Assembly (NCBI GenBank): GCA_039602395.1 | Contig: JBCNJP010000017.1 | Location: forward strand, 90,470,182 to 90,534,181 | From: Deinandra increscens subsp. villosa | Taxonomy: Eukaryota > Streptophyta > Magnoliopsida > Asterales > Asteraceae | DNA length: 64,000 nucleotides | Direction: 5' to 3' | Shown here: one piece after another, positions 43,243 to 54,511 of the stretch | How positions within the stretch are numbered: the first letter of the stretch is position 1 | Layout: each line of letters opens with the position of its first letter | The notes under the pieces: generated by a model | Databases searched by the model: none | What the model saw: the letters and a program-made list of their open reading frames with translations, nothing else | Told to the model about the DNA's origin: nothing | Program-made: the position numbers and the translations under genes

Positions 43243-43742
43243 NNNNNNNNNNNNNNNNNNNNNNNNNNNNNNNNNNNNNNNNNNNNNNNNNNNNNNNNNN
43301 NNNNNNNNNNNNNNNNNNNNNNNNNNNNNNNNNNNNNNNNNNNNNNNNNNNNNNNNNNNNNNNNNNNNNNNNNNNNNNNNNNNNNNNNNNNNNNNNNNNN
43401 NNNNNNNNNNNNNNNNNNNNNNNNNNNNNNNNNNNNNNNNNNNNNNNNNNNNNNNNNNNNNNNNNNNNNNNNNNNNNNNNNNNNNNNNNNNNNNNNNNNN
43501 NNNNNNNNNNNNNNNNNNNNNNNNNNNNNNNNNNNNNNNNNNNNNNNNNNNNNNNNNNNNNNNNNNNNNNNNNNNNNNNNNNNNNNNNNNNNNNNNNNNN
43601 NNNNNNNNNNNNNNNNNNNNNNNNNNNNNNNNNNNNNNNNNNNNNNNNNNNNNNNNNNNNNNNNNNNNNNNNNNNNNNNNNNNNNNNNNNNNNNNNNNNN
43701 NNNNNNNNNNNNNNNNNNNNNNNNNNNNNNNNNNNNNNNNNN
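43243..43742. other. Assembly gap, 500 N
   Basis: Falls just behind the protease of E3, where RT should start. True size unknown, which decides whether E3 is autonomous. Confidence 1.
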
Positions 43743-44075
43743 AAGTGGTGAAAATGAAGTCTCATATTGACCCATGCAAACCAATCTCAAGGCGCTCATA
43801 TTCAAGAATAAAGAAGAAACCATTTGTTTCATGCAGTCCACTAACCCAAAAGAGTCAGTTTCTTCTTTAACTTTATCTGAAATGCCTCAAGGGATTCCAT
43901 CTGAACCAACAAGGCTAGTTCATAGCTTATTGAACTTTGAACATGTCAACCCACTCCTTGATTCCAAAAACCCAAAGATTGAGCCACCTGACGAGAAGGT
44001 GTGTTCATGCCTTCACTTCCTAAAAATCTGAGTGAAGGAGGGTCTGGTTGAAGACCCTATAAACTTAGCACTACT
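43743..44075 (+). pseudogene. E3 remnant between gap and 3' region
   Basis: A short open stretch (43774-44031) without RT or integrase motifs, followed by the GGTCTGGTTGAAGACC..TTGGGAGG sequence that normally stands behind pol in Athila elements. Confidence 0.5.
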
Positions 44076-44388
44076 TGGGAGGAAACCGAATTTCAATTTC
44101 TATCATTTCGTTTTTCGTGTCTTCTTTTTTGTTTCGTAAGTTGAAACTTGTTGAGTTTTCTAATCGAATTCCATCAATTCGATTGACTCGCTCAATTGAA
44201 CTTGTCATTTCTTCGTATTTCATTATCTCAATTGATCGATTTTGCTTAAAATTGCACGAAAATAAGTTTTAAGAAGATTCTGTATCGAGCATCGTAACGA
44301 CCCTTTACCCCGTAACGAGCCGTAACGAAAGTTTTCCTTAACGGCTCGTGTTCACGATACGGCTCGTTACTAACTTACTTTCGAAACT
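44076..44388 (+). other. E3 3' region with CGTAACGAGCC motifs
   Basis: Non-coding. Repeats of TAACGACCC/TAACGAGCCG-type palindromic motifs at 44285-44370, directly before a TATA box; the LTR has the same arrangement. Confidence 0.55.
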
Positions 44389-44396
44389 TATAAATA
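44389..44396 (+). promoter_or_regulatory. Internal TATA box of E3
   Basis: TATAAATA, identical to the LTR box (39951-39958) and also preceded by the GC-rich palindromes. It would drive the small gene at 44930. Confidence 0.5.
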
Positions 44397-44469
44397 GAAT
44401 TTTCCAGACGGCTTTTCAAAACCCTAAATCGCAGTAGACGGTTCCTCGGGCATTCTTTGTCGATCAAAG

Positions 44470-44929
44470 GTACGAAAATCTACTTTGCCTCATCGTTTTA
44501 TCTTGTTTTCCAAGAAAGAACAATTTGAATACCAATTCTTTTCAAGTTTCTGCTTTTTTTTTTAGATCATAATAGTTTCTCTACCCTGTTGTGTTCTCAA
44601 TTCCATAAATTTTATGATCATCACACTTGATTCTTAAAATTATCAATGATGATCTTTGTAAAGGATTAAGTGTGGGGATGGCAACAAGTTTCCATCCCCA
44701 CATTACACTAAACTGCCAGTTTTTTATCACATACTAATCTATATTGAAAAAAAATTAAATTTTCAAAAATTTTGAGAACTAGCATCGTAACGACCCGTTA
44801 CCCCGTAACGGGTCGTGACGACGTCCTTTACAGAATGCTTGATCTAACGACTCGTTAGCCTGTAACGAGCCGTGACGACGGTGCAGTCTCATTCTTTTGT
44901 GTTTTTATTGTCTCGTTGTTTTCTCGTAG
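44470..44929 (+). other. Predicted leader intron of the E3 accessory gene
   Basis: Donor CAAAG|GTACGA (44470) and acceptor TTTTCTCGTAG|ATG (44928-44929). It contains a perfect 11-bp hairpin TGTGGGGATGG/CCATCCCCACA (44671-44702) around a purine tract, and more CGTAACG motifs (44780-44880). Confidence 0.4.
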
Positions 44930-45270
44930 ATGAAAGGCAAGCGTCCTGTCGTTGAAGTCACCCATGTAAGGAGCCATGACAAGGAGGCCAGTTCCTCTCG
45001 GTTGAATCGCGAAAATCCCGTGAAACAAAATGATGAAACCGAGGGTATGTCAAACTTTGATATCTTGTGTGGAAGACTCACACTCATGGAGGGAGAGCTA
45101 TTAAGGAGAATTGAAGTTCTTACTCGCATCACTTGCGACTTCAGCGTAAAATATATAAGATCAGTGCGATTGTGATGGTAGAAAGGATTCAGCAGCATAA
45201 TTTGGATGATCTATATGCATCTATTGGTGAACCCTCGTCCTCTGATGAATCAGGCATTGAAGAAGCTTGA
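44930..45270 (+). CDS. Small accessory protein of E3, about 113 codons, one frame change
   Basis: ATG directly at the acceptor: MKGKRPVVEVTHVRS, then a polar region, a short coiled coil (MEGELLRRIEVLTRI) and, after a frame change at about 45140-45150, MVERIQQHNLDDLYASIGE and an acidic end at a TGA (45268-45270). The family is not recognised. Promoter, leader intron and ORF together look like a real transcription unit. The frame change may be decay or a missed intron. Confidence 0.4.
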
Positions 45271-47056
45271 AGTCGGAACATTTATGATTATTAATGTCCA
45301 TCTTTAAGTTGAACTTCTTATGTGACTTGTTTGGATTGCTTGTTTCTTATGTTTTGAATGTCTGATTGAATGGCATGACAATAAGACTATGATTGAATGA
45401 ATAAATGGAATGATTTATCTTTATTTTTATTTTTGGGTAATACTTTCTTTTTCTTTTTACGTGTAATGTCTTCTTTTGAGTCTTGTAAGTTGCAAAGGAA
45501 TCCAAGACTGAAGCTCTAGTAGGCAAATCATCGGAAAAGCAAGGGTTAATGAAGAAGCCATGTTCCGCAATCCTCCAGCGGTCAGGTTCGTCTGTTCCCT
45601 TTTTCTTTTATCCTATGTTTTGCAGTTTTCTCAAGTACATTGAGAACAATGTACGATTTTAAGTGGGGGGATGGGAGACTCGCCTGTAGTTTCCCTGTTT
45701 TATTGTGTTTCTGCTTAGAAAGTGTCAAAAATTTTTAATTTCTTGCATGCTAAACTTTTTCACACTGCTAAAACTTAAGCTATCAACTGATTTTATGGAT
45801 CCTAAATTAGACTTCTTAACTCTGTATGCTAGACCAAATCAAAGTTTTTTCCACCATCCACTCATTGCTATACAACTCTAGGCATGTATTTTAGACCCTT
45901 ATGCACAACCAAGTCCTAAGTTGCTTTTTAGTATAGATTAGACCTGATAAAACTTAGACAACAATTCCAATGTGCGAGTACGAGGGAGGAAGCCTAGATA
46001 ATCAACCAAACTTAAGCCCTATTTCCATTTCATTTCCATGGTGAGAATTTTTTGAGCCTTAATCAAGCTATAGGAGCTTGAGTTTTATTTGTCTATAACA
46101 ATAGAGAGTGCCACATGTGACCTACTTCTAGAACTTGACATTTGTATACATTACGAGACTACATCTTACAAAACAAGCAAATATGATAGACGCAAGCCTA
46201 GGATAACCCTATTTTGCACTTTACACCTTCTGTTTGTCTTATCTACATTTCTATACCCCAATTACCCAAAATTTCCTTTAGTTTACCCATGTTGAGTTTA
46301 TATCGATTTCGTTTGATACCAAATTAACCCAATAACCCTAGCCTTTTTCTTTTGACCTTTATTTTCGGTAAACAATCTGGTTATTATAATCCCGGCAAAA
46401 TAAAAATATATATGATATGTCGATGTAAAAGAAAATTTGTATTTATTATAAGAGAATCTATGAGTTTAAAGATTCTTCTTTAAAGTTATAGTTAGAATAA
46501 AAAGGAAAACTATGAGTTTAAAGATTTTCCTTAGTTAGTTGTTTATTTCACCAGATCTTGTATACCCAAGTTTCCACATTTGTAAAATCTCAATTCCATT
46601 CCCTACACCAACTACAACCTTAGCCTAAAGTCCTCTTGATTTGTAAGTTAGTATAGTATGTTAGTTAAATTATGATCGTTTGTCAAGCTTATGGTAAGAA
46701 AAGTCCATGATGTTGCAAATCGAGAGCCATACAAAAGTCTAGTACAATATTTACTAGTTATCTAGATATAAAACCTGAGTGGAGTGTACATTGTGAGTTA
46801 GTCTGGTTGATTGTTAAGGAATAGTCCTATGGAAAGAAGTCCAGTGTTTGTTGTCCATGCTTTTCACTGTTAAAACTTATTTTGTTTGGTCTATTATGAG
46901 AATGTTAACTCAAGTGACAAACTATGCCTTTGTGTCTTTAATCGTTTAGATTTGTAACCACCATCCATCACTTCACTTTGAAAGCCTTGTAAGGAAAGGT
47001 GATGTTGTAGTTAGGGGTTTGCTCAGGGACGAGCAAAGTCTAAGTGGGAGTATGTT
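45271..47056 (+). other. E3 3' non-coding region
   Basis: No ORF supported. GTACATTG-AGAA-CAATGTAC hairpin and AAGTGGGGGGA purine run at about 45637-45670 match E4 at 20131-20165. The purine tract TAAGTGGGAG before the 3' LTR is at 47041-47050. Confidence 0.6.
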
Positions 47057-48544
47057 TGATGTGCTTTAAATTACACATCATTTTATTAGGCAAATACCCA
47101 CGAATGTTGGTAGTTTATGCATTATTTGGTCTATTTTACCCTTTGTTTGCTGTGAAATGTCTTAAACAGATAATTAGAGGGGGCCAAAGTGATATTTGAG
47201 GATTTTACGAAGTTTTGGGGCTAAATTAAACAAAATTCGAAGATCACACTTTTTCTCCACGTCACGACCCGTGATGGTCATCACGGCCCGTTTTAAGGAT
47301 AACCAAAGAAACCCTGATTCGTTAATTCATGGCGTCAATTACGGCCCGTGACCGCGTAACGAGCCGTTACCACTGACTTCCGAAACCGTAATTTTTCACT
47401 ATAAATACCCAACCATTTGGTCATTTCAAGGGTTACACGTTAGAGACTAGTGTAGTTCGGTTCTAGAGGAGTCCACGGGCTAGAAGTCGCAGAATTCAAG
47501 GCCGAAGTGTTCAATTGATAGAGATATCAAGTTATTCGAAGATTCGGCTATTGATTGACTTTGATTTGCACTTACAATCATGTTTAATTAAATTTTATTT
47601 GCTGTTTTCTGTAGCTTAGCTATGAGAGGCTAACTCGCTTGATGTCATCTGAGACAATGTGATCTATTTATCGTTTTACCTATGATTTGACATTGACAAT
47701 ATTCTACATAATGATTTTAGTATAATGATTATGATTCCTTTTGCATGTTGAAGATGTGTTGTTGAATGATGTGTTTATTCCTTTCCTAGTAGTATTTGGT
47801 TTGGTTGGTAGGATATACGTACTCTGCTTATTAAATTGATGTTATTTCTTAGTTGGTAATCTAGCGATATCAATATGTGTTTAGGAACTCTAGCGAGCCT
47901 AGATAGGAAATGGTGAAGATGCATATTCAATAATCTGTCTTGTTTGAAGTATGTCTTTGTGTTTGGTCGTGAATCTTAGCTTCCATGTCTTGGGTAAAGG
48001 GAATAGTGAAATGACTAAATATATTGCATATGTTATTGCATGCAATTGGGTTATAAGTTATTAGTCTATCATGGTTAATCAGAATAGGATTGGTCTATGG
48101 TCCTAGGTCTTAAATCATGTGTTTAGTGTCCTATAGCTAGGTCATTAATTCGTGGATACTTCATTATGGCTATGGTTTTAATTGTTGATTTATAAGTTTA
48201 GCGACTATAAATCTATTAGACAGTTACTTACAAATGTCAATGTCATATCTACGTAATGCATGAATAGTGATCAGTCTTAGATGATATATGTTCTTTATCC
48301 TGATTTTACATCTACTTCGTTATTGCTACCTTTAAAATGTTATCTTATTTTATTTTCTAACAGTTATTAGAAATTGTGACAGAATCCTAATGATGATAAC
48401 TAGGTTTAGTTTGATTACACCATTGCTTCCTTAGGTCGACCGTGAGTTTCTTTTTGTGCTTCCATCCGATAGGTCCGCTTTCTTATATATGCATGCGTAG
48501 TCATAAGGTAATTTAGGTTTATAAATTTAAAGGTCATATTTGTA

Positions 48545-48591
<47 letters not shown>

Positions 48592-48603
48592 TCATGTGCA
48601 TCA
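47057..48603 (+). repeat. 3' LTR of E3
   Basis: 1547 bp. TATAAATA at 47400-47407; 30 bp upstream a perfect GTAACG-AGC-CGTTAC (47356-47370). Longer than the 5' LTR, mainly from a 12-bp insertion in U3 and a (TA)n expansion at 48549-48590. Confidence 0.92.
48549..48590. repeat. (TA)21 microsatellite in the 3' LTR of E3
   Basis: The 5' LTR has only TGTATATATA at this place, so expansion came after insertion. Confidence 0.95.
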
Positions 48604-48608
48604 ATATA

Positions 48609-48699
48609 GATGTCTGAAGTGTCTGACGACTCGGATCCTGGTAATATCGCATCCCCATGCTCGCGGTGTTTTAGGCGGGCGGTTTTTGGGGATGTGATA
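48609..48699 (+). repeat. End of LTR Y beyond E3
   Basis: Ends TTTTTGGGGATGTGATA, reverse complement of a TATCACATCCCC terminus, after which copia protease sequence resumes within a codon. Confidence 0.45.
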
Positions 48700-49091
48700 A
48701 TCGCCCTTGCCAACAAACATACCACATTTAGACATAACAAATTTGTCACTTTCAAACAATAAACGAAAGCCAAACTTATTAAGCAGCCATCCTGACACAA
48801 GACTCTTGCGCAACTCGGGAACATACAAATGATCTCCTTCCCCAGAGTCCACTTGAGGATCACATCGCCTTCACCCTTTATATTAGTTGTAGCAGCATTT
48901 CCCATGTACAACTTTTTATCTCCCACCATCTGCTTAAATGTATTGAATAGAGTCTTGTCAGGAAAAACATGACGGGTAGCACCAGTGTCGACCCGCCACC
49001 CCTTAGGGTTGTTACACACCAATTTGACCTCCCCCGCCATAGTAGTGAGGTGAGTGATCATAGCCACAAGAGGCAATTCATCATCGATCAT
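48700..49091 (-). pseudogene. Decayed copia protease region (element E5)
   Basis: WRVDTGATRHVF (active-site D-T-G), DKTLFNTFKQ, KLYMGNAATTNIKGEGDVILKW, then in another frame LRKSLVSGWLLNKFGFRLLFESDKFVMSKCGMFVGKG. This is the TNT1/Ale-like protease and pre-integrase region, interrupted by LTR Y at VGKG. It differs in family from E0-E2. Confidence 0.8.
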
Positions 49092-49125
49092 ATGAGCCTT
49101 CTCCTTTTTAGGAGCCTTTTACTGA

Positions 49126-50000
49126 TTAACATGGTGACCATTTCACCACAATGGTAGCATCTCGCTTTAAAGGAACAACTTTCTTCTTCACACCACCTTT
49201 CTTTGGGTCAAGGTTCACAACCATAGCCTTGCCTTTGTTATTAGGCTTGTGGCTTTTGTAACCCCTGGAAGTTTGACCGTGTTCCACAACATTGGCCTTA
49301 GCATAAACCTCCACTTGGCTTCCCTTTTGTGCCAACATGTTGTCTTCTTTAATTCGAAGACGAACCACAAGGTCCTCCATATTCATTTCTTTTCGCTTAT
49401 GCTTAAGGTAATTCTTAAAATCCATCCAAGATGGTGGAAGTTTTTCAATTATGAAAGCAACCGGGAAGGTTTCACCAAGAACCATCCCATCAGACAGAAT
49501 GTCACTAAGAATGACCTGCAATTCTTGAACTTAGATAATAACAGTTTTAAAGTCAACCATTTTATAGTCCAAATATTGTGCCACAACATACTTCTTTATT
49601 CCAGCATCTTATGTCTTGTACTTGCATTTTAACGACTCCTAAAATTCATTGGCAGTCGATATTTTGCAGTACATTATACAGAGCATCGACAAGACCGTTT
49701 AACACATAATCACAGGACATATACTCATAGTTCTTCCAAGCCTGAAGGGCACTCACAGATTGAGTGTCCGCTTTTTCTTCAGGAACTTCATGGGTGACTC
49801 AGTCAGAATCTCGTAAGATTCAGAGTGGTCAAGTAATAACATCTTCTGTTGTCATCTTTTGAAGTTCAGACCAGAAAACGTTTCTGGTATTTTAGCATGG
49901 TTGGCCACAGTTTAAGCCGCTTGGGTACCAACTAATGGTCCCATAATAGTGGAGACAAGAGCTTCCATTGTAGAGGATAAACTCACCAATGTGGTAGACA
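49126..50000 (-). pseudogene. Decayed copia gag (E5)
   Basis: From an ATG near 50000 (MSTTLVSLSSTMEALVS) through ETFSGLNFKR, a central part with several stops and frame changes, to QVILSDILSDGM, FIIEKLPPSWMDFKNYLKHKRKEM and a basic tail. UBN2-type gag. The zinc knuckle expected after it is not readable. Confidence 0.75.
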
Positions 50001-50027
50001 TTTCTGAGATGATAACTCAAATCAAAG

Positions 50028-50400
50028 TTAGAAATGTTGGTTTACTAAAGACCAATGCCCAAGTTTACAAAAAATCTTGCACCAAAAATAAATGATATGA
50101 ATAAAACCTTATTAATATTGTAACCAACTTTATATAAAAGTCGGATTTACACGAGATGCAGATGACTAAAACAATTTGAATATTCAAGAAAATGTAATAT
50201 GTTTTGTAATCTTATTTTAGAACGGTGTAGAAGCAAAAGTCTGTTTTAATATTGTAGGAACACCATTCACAGAAAATTTAAATATTATTAAATAATACAG
50301 ATTACAGAATCACTAAAAGAAGATTACATTGAACATATTACAATTGAGAGAAATACAAACATAATTGAGATAATACTGCAATTTCTCAAGTTTAGAAGGA
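50028..50400 (-). repeat. Probable 5' LTR of E5
   Basis: Starts TGTTGGTTTACTAAAGACC (plus) beside the gag leader, with a minus-strand TATATAAAG box at about 50129-50138. The right border is not certain. Confidence 0.45.
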
Positions 50401-50580
50401 GATATATGCAAATGTCCCAAAAATTTAGGAAAATTGCATATATCCCCTACTTTGGAAAAAAAATGTATTTTTCCTCAAAATAAAAGTTTTCAATGCATAA
50501 TATACAATGTTCTTTAAGTATGATTTGGGGATATATGCAATTTCTCAAGTTTAGAGGGGGATATATGCAAATGTCCCTTA
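50378..50580. repeat. Duplicated 44-bp unit, possible MITE
   Basis: A unit reading TGCAATTTCTCAAGTTTAGA then GATATATGCAAATGTCCC occurs twice (about 50378-50419 and 50534-50577), with an inverted partial copy (TTGCATATATCCCC, 50434-50447). Termini unclear. Confidence 0.5.
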
Positions 50581-52265
50581 TATTAAAACTTAAGATGAAG
50601 GAAATATGATAGGCAAAGATATTTGGTCTAAATTTGGCTGACTTTACTTTGTGATTTTTTCTTCTGTTTCTAGCTAACTCGAATAGCGCTCGATCGTGGT
50701 CAAGGAATATGGTTGTTCCGACCACCGGTGGTGTAACTATAATTGAAGGAGGAGAACCGTTACCCAACAGGTCAACGAGTACTGGTGAATCTATAACTCG
50801 TTTTGACTGTTGTCTTCAATTTTGTAACTCTTACTAAATCTGATCCAGCGTTTCTCATAACATGTTTAAAATTTGGTTTTATGATAGTGATTTATGGTGA
50901 ATGAGTTCATAGAATGACAACTCATTGTCACCTTAATACCAAGGCAAATCTTAGTTGAAAGATAAAATTTCATACACATGTAAATCATTGTTTAGAAATA
51001 CTTTATAAACTTTTTAATACTCCATTTTTCGAAAAACTTTGTGAACTCTCTAAAATCTCTTCTTCAAATCATCCTTGTCTAAATTTTAGAAACATATAGA
51101 TGAATCTCGTGATTGGTGATCATCTCCAACACAACAACAAATTGCTTCTTTTTTATGTACCATATTTAACAAGTTCGTAAGCATGCAAATATTGTTTCAG
51201 AAAAACATGTCAAATATGTGCCTCTACAAAAAACCTTGAATGGTTTTGTTATTCTAATCTTAGTAGTTGGTGATCGAGATGGAGAAACCGATAAGTATTC
51301 CTTCTTTTGTTATATATGTATTTCACACTTTATTTAGATTTACAACATTCTGTTTCTACATAATTTCTCTTAAGTAAAGAAAGTACATTTATTTATTTTA
51401 ATTAGAAAAACTCAATGTTTCCCTATACCTTCGATCAAGCTATTCATCTTATTGCTCTCTGTAGTGCATTTAGCGTCCGTGTAAGAACAATCAACGACAA
51501 TGTTATATGCCCCGCAAACATATATACACTATCATTTTGTATGAAATAAAATTATGAGTAAATTACCGTCTTGGTCACTATGGTGTGATATATTTAATAA
51601 TTTCGGTTCAAAAAGTAAATTTAAAGCAGGGGTGGCATAACCATTTCGAGGGTCCAAAGCGAAACAAAATCCAAAGGCCTTTTTAGAAGCCAAAATAATG
51701 TAAAAATGAGTCAGTTCAAAACAGGCCGGGTAAACATCTACATTGAATCACACAATAAAAAAAAAGATTAACCATATATTCAAACAAAATCTACATATAT
51801 TCAAACAAAAAGAATCCCCTTTGTACCATCTCTCACACATTATTTTCAAAAAAATTAAAAACAAATCAACACATAAGAGCTTAAGAAATGACTAATACAT
51901 TTTTTTCCTCAGAATTATCCACTAACTTACTTGACACATCAATGATAGAGATTTAATTAATATACTTCTTTGAAATTAACATTCTAGCAATTTAGAATAA
52001 ATTAGTGAAGAAAATGAGAAACGAGTACAGGTAGTTCATAGAATAAATTAGAGAAGATGGGGGTGCATAAAATAAGAACACATGGTTAATACAAATGATC
52101 AAGATTCACTGGTTTTCAGCTTTTGTTCATGAAGTACCGCAAAATATCTTTCTTCTAGACTCCAAGAAATTAAACCCAAACAGACAAACACCGATGCATC
52201 TTAGAATCTTTAATAAATATTCGTCATAAAGAAATAATTTTGATATTTTTTATTTAACACTAAAG
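50581..52265. other. AT-rich stretch without a supported gene
   Basis: Nothing recognised on either strand. A short coding-like patch on minus at about 50630-50770 (GNGSPPSIIVTPPVVGTT) has no family I know, and its ORF then runs into AT-rich sequence, so I do not call a gene. Confidence 0.5.
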
Positions 52266-52645
52266 CACTAGTACAAATAGACATGTTTCGGTGACATTTT
52301 AGATCGTTTTGTGTGACCATTGCAAGCCCCGTCAGTTAATATGGTTACATTTTTACATTACATGTGTGACAATTACAAGTCACATTTTGAACAATGTGAC
52401 CAAATATCACCACTTGCGACTTTTTTTCTGATAATATGTACGAGTGACTATAGATACGTATATGGTCACATGAAGCAATTGTTTATATAATATATATTAA
52501 CACGTTAATTTTGAGTGTGACAGTAAGTTAAACATATTTAGGTCAAAATAGTTATTGGTGTGACTGTAAGTTACCGTTTATGGTCACATTTCCAATTTGG
52601 ACGTGTGACTAAAGATAAATCACCGTCACAATGAATGGGCAAACA

Positions 52646-53875
52646 TGTGACTATAAGTATAATATGGTCATATTTTTTTATTTTCTTAGTTGTGACTAAA
52701 AATTAATAGTATGAAAATTTTATGTCAGCCTAAATTTTATATGGTCACAGTTTTAGTTTTGAACGTTAAAGATAATTCATGGTCATGGTAAATGGGAATA
52801 TATGTGACTATAAGTATAATTTGGTAACATTTCATTTTATGACAATTTGATGTGTCACTAATGAAGAATTCTAGTCATGATAAATGAATACAATATGTGA
52901 CTATAAGTATAATTTGGTCATCTTTCATTTTATGACAATTTGACGTGTGACAAAAGATGAATTCTATTCATGATAAATGAAAAAAAAAATGTGACTATAA
53001 GTATAATTTGGTCACATTTCATTTTATGATAATTTGATGTGTGACTAAAAATGAATTATGGTCATGATAAATTAATAAAATATGTGACTATAAGTATAAA
53101 TTGGTCATCATTTATTTTATGACAATTTGATGTGTGACTAAAGATGAATTCTAGTCATAATAATTGAAAAAAATATGACTATAAGTATAAATTGGTCATA
53201 TTTCATTTTATGACATTTGACGTGTGACTAAAGATGAATTCTGGTCATGATAATTGAATAAAATATATGACTATAAGTAAAATTTGGTCATCTTTTATTT
53301 TATGAAAATTTGATGTGTGACTAAAGATGATTTCTAGTCATGATATATGAAAAACAAATATGTGACTATAAGTATAATTTGGTCATATTTCATTTTATGA
53401 AAATTTGATGTGTGACTAAAAATGAATTATGGTCATGATAAATGAATAAAATATGCGACTATAGGTATAATTTGCTCATATTGCGTTCTATGACAATCTG
53501 ATGTGTGACTAAAGATGAATTCTGGTCATGATAAATGAATGAAATATGTGACTATAAGTATAATTTTGTCATCTTTCATTTTATGACAATTTGATATGTG
53601 AATAAAGCCGAATTTTAGTCATGATATATGAAAAATAAATATGTGACTATAAGTATAATTTGGTCATATTTTATTTTATATCAATTTGATGTGTGACTAA
53701 AGATGAATTCTGGTCATGATAAATGAATTTAATATGTGACTATAAGTATAATTTGGTCATGTTTCGTTCTATGACAATTTGATGTGTGACTAAAGATGAA
53801 TTATGGTCATAATAAGTGAATAAAATATGTGATTATAAGTAAAATTTGATAATATGTCATTTTATCTGACATGTT
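52646..53875. repeat. Tandem array of a 92-bp unit, about 12-13 copies
   Basis: Copies start about every 91-97 bp (GTGACTATAAGTATAAT near 52646, 52803, 52893, 52991, 53083, 53175, 53267, 53358, 53453, 53545, 53641, 53733, 53826). Each unit holds two related halves: GTGACTATAAGTATAATTTG then GTCAT, and GTGACTAAAGATGAATTCTG then GTCAT. Confidence 0.92.
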
Positions 53876-53889
53876 AAAAATATATGTAT

Positions 53890-54140
53890 ATTGTTGCCAC
53901 TTGCAAGGGTTCGAACTAGCAACCTATTAAAGAAAATCACAAGACTAACCCGCTGGGCTAGCCCCTGAGAACGAAAACTATTTCAATAATAATATGTTTA
54001 ACTTGTACTGGCCATATTATATTTATAGCCTATAGGCCCGGGTTTGAACCCCGACAAAAAGGAATGTAAGACTCGGACACGAGACCTCTAAGATAGAGGA
54101 TTATACGACCAACCAAACCAGCTGAGACAACATGACATTT
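53890..54140 (-). repeat. Two tRNA-like pol III promoter heads (SINE-like)
   Basis: On minus, TAGCCCAGCGGG (53949-53960) is a perfect A box and GTTCGAACC (53908-53916) a B box. A second pair, TGTCTCAGCTGG near 54120-54131 and GGTTCAAACC near 54031-54040, lies just upstream. No full tRNA cloverleaf was found, so SINE or tRNA relics are more likely than genes. Confidence 0.4.
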
Positions 54141-54511
54141 GTTTATACTCTATCAAATTAAGTATCTTATCTTGTTAGTATGTGGAATGCTTATTGGTTT
54201 AAAAGAACACTGATCTTTACAAATGGACTTTAGTCATCCTATTAAAGTAAAATAATTAGGAATGTGATTTGTCCTTGTCATAAAAATGGTTATCGAGGTA
54301 AGCTATAAAGATCATGTTAAAAGTCCATATTCTTAAACTAGTAATGCAATAAATTAAAAAATTAAAATAATAAAGATATTTAGAAAACAATAGAGACTTA
54401 AAATAAAGACATAATTTTATAATTCATGATCGATAAAGTTCATACAAAAGATAGATCTATACAATCCATCCTTAAAAAAAGTAAAAAATGTAGCTACGTT
54501 AACCACCACCA

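Larger units (their letters stand above)
39620..48603 (+). mobile_element. E3: Athila-like gypsy element without visible RT/integrase
   Basis: LTRs 39620-41123 and 47057-48603, ATATA duplication, tRNA-Asp primer site, gag and protease. RT, RNase H and integrase are absent: the only place for them is the 500-N gap, and sequence right after the gap leads within about 300 bp into the region normally found behind integrase. It is either a gag-only (TR-GAG-like) derivative or a collapsed assembly. LTRs differ by roughly 5 percent by eye, more in U3 than in U5, so it is much older than E1. Confidence 0.88.

Noticed and set aside
42577..43770. ORFs crossing the N gap at 43243
   Set aside because: Only the parts outside the gap are real sequence. 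The joined proteins have no meaning.
50447..50767. 106-codon minus ORF with a Pro-rich start
   Set aside because: Only the first 40 residues look protein-like, the rest is AT-rich repeat translation, and no family is recognised.
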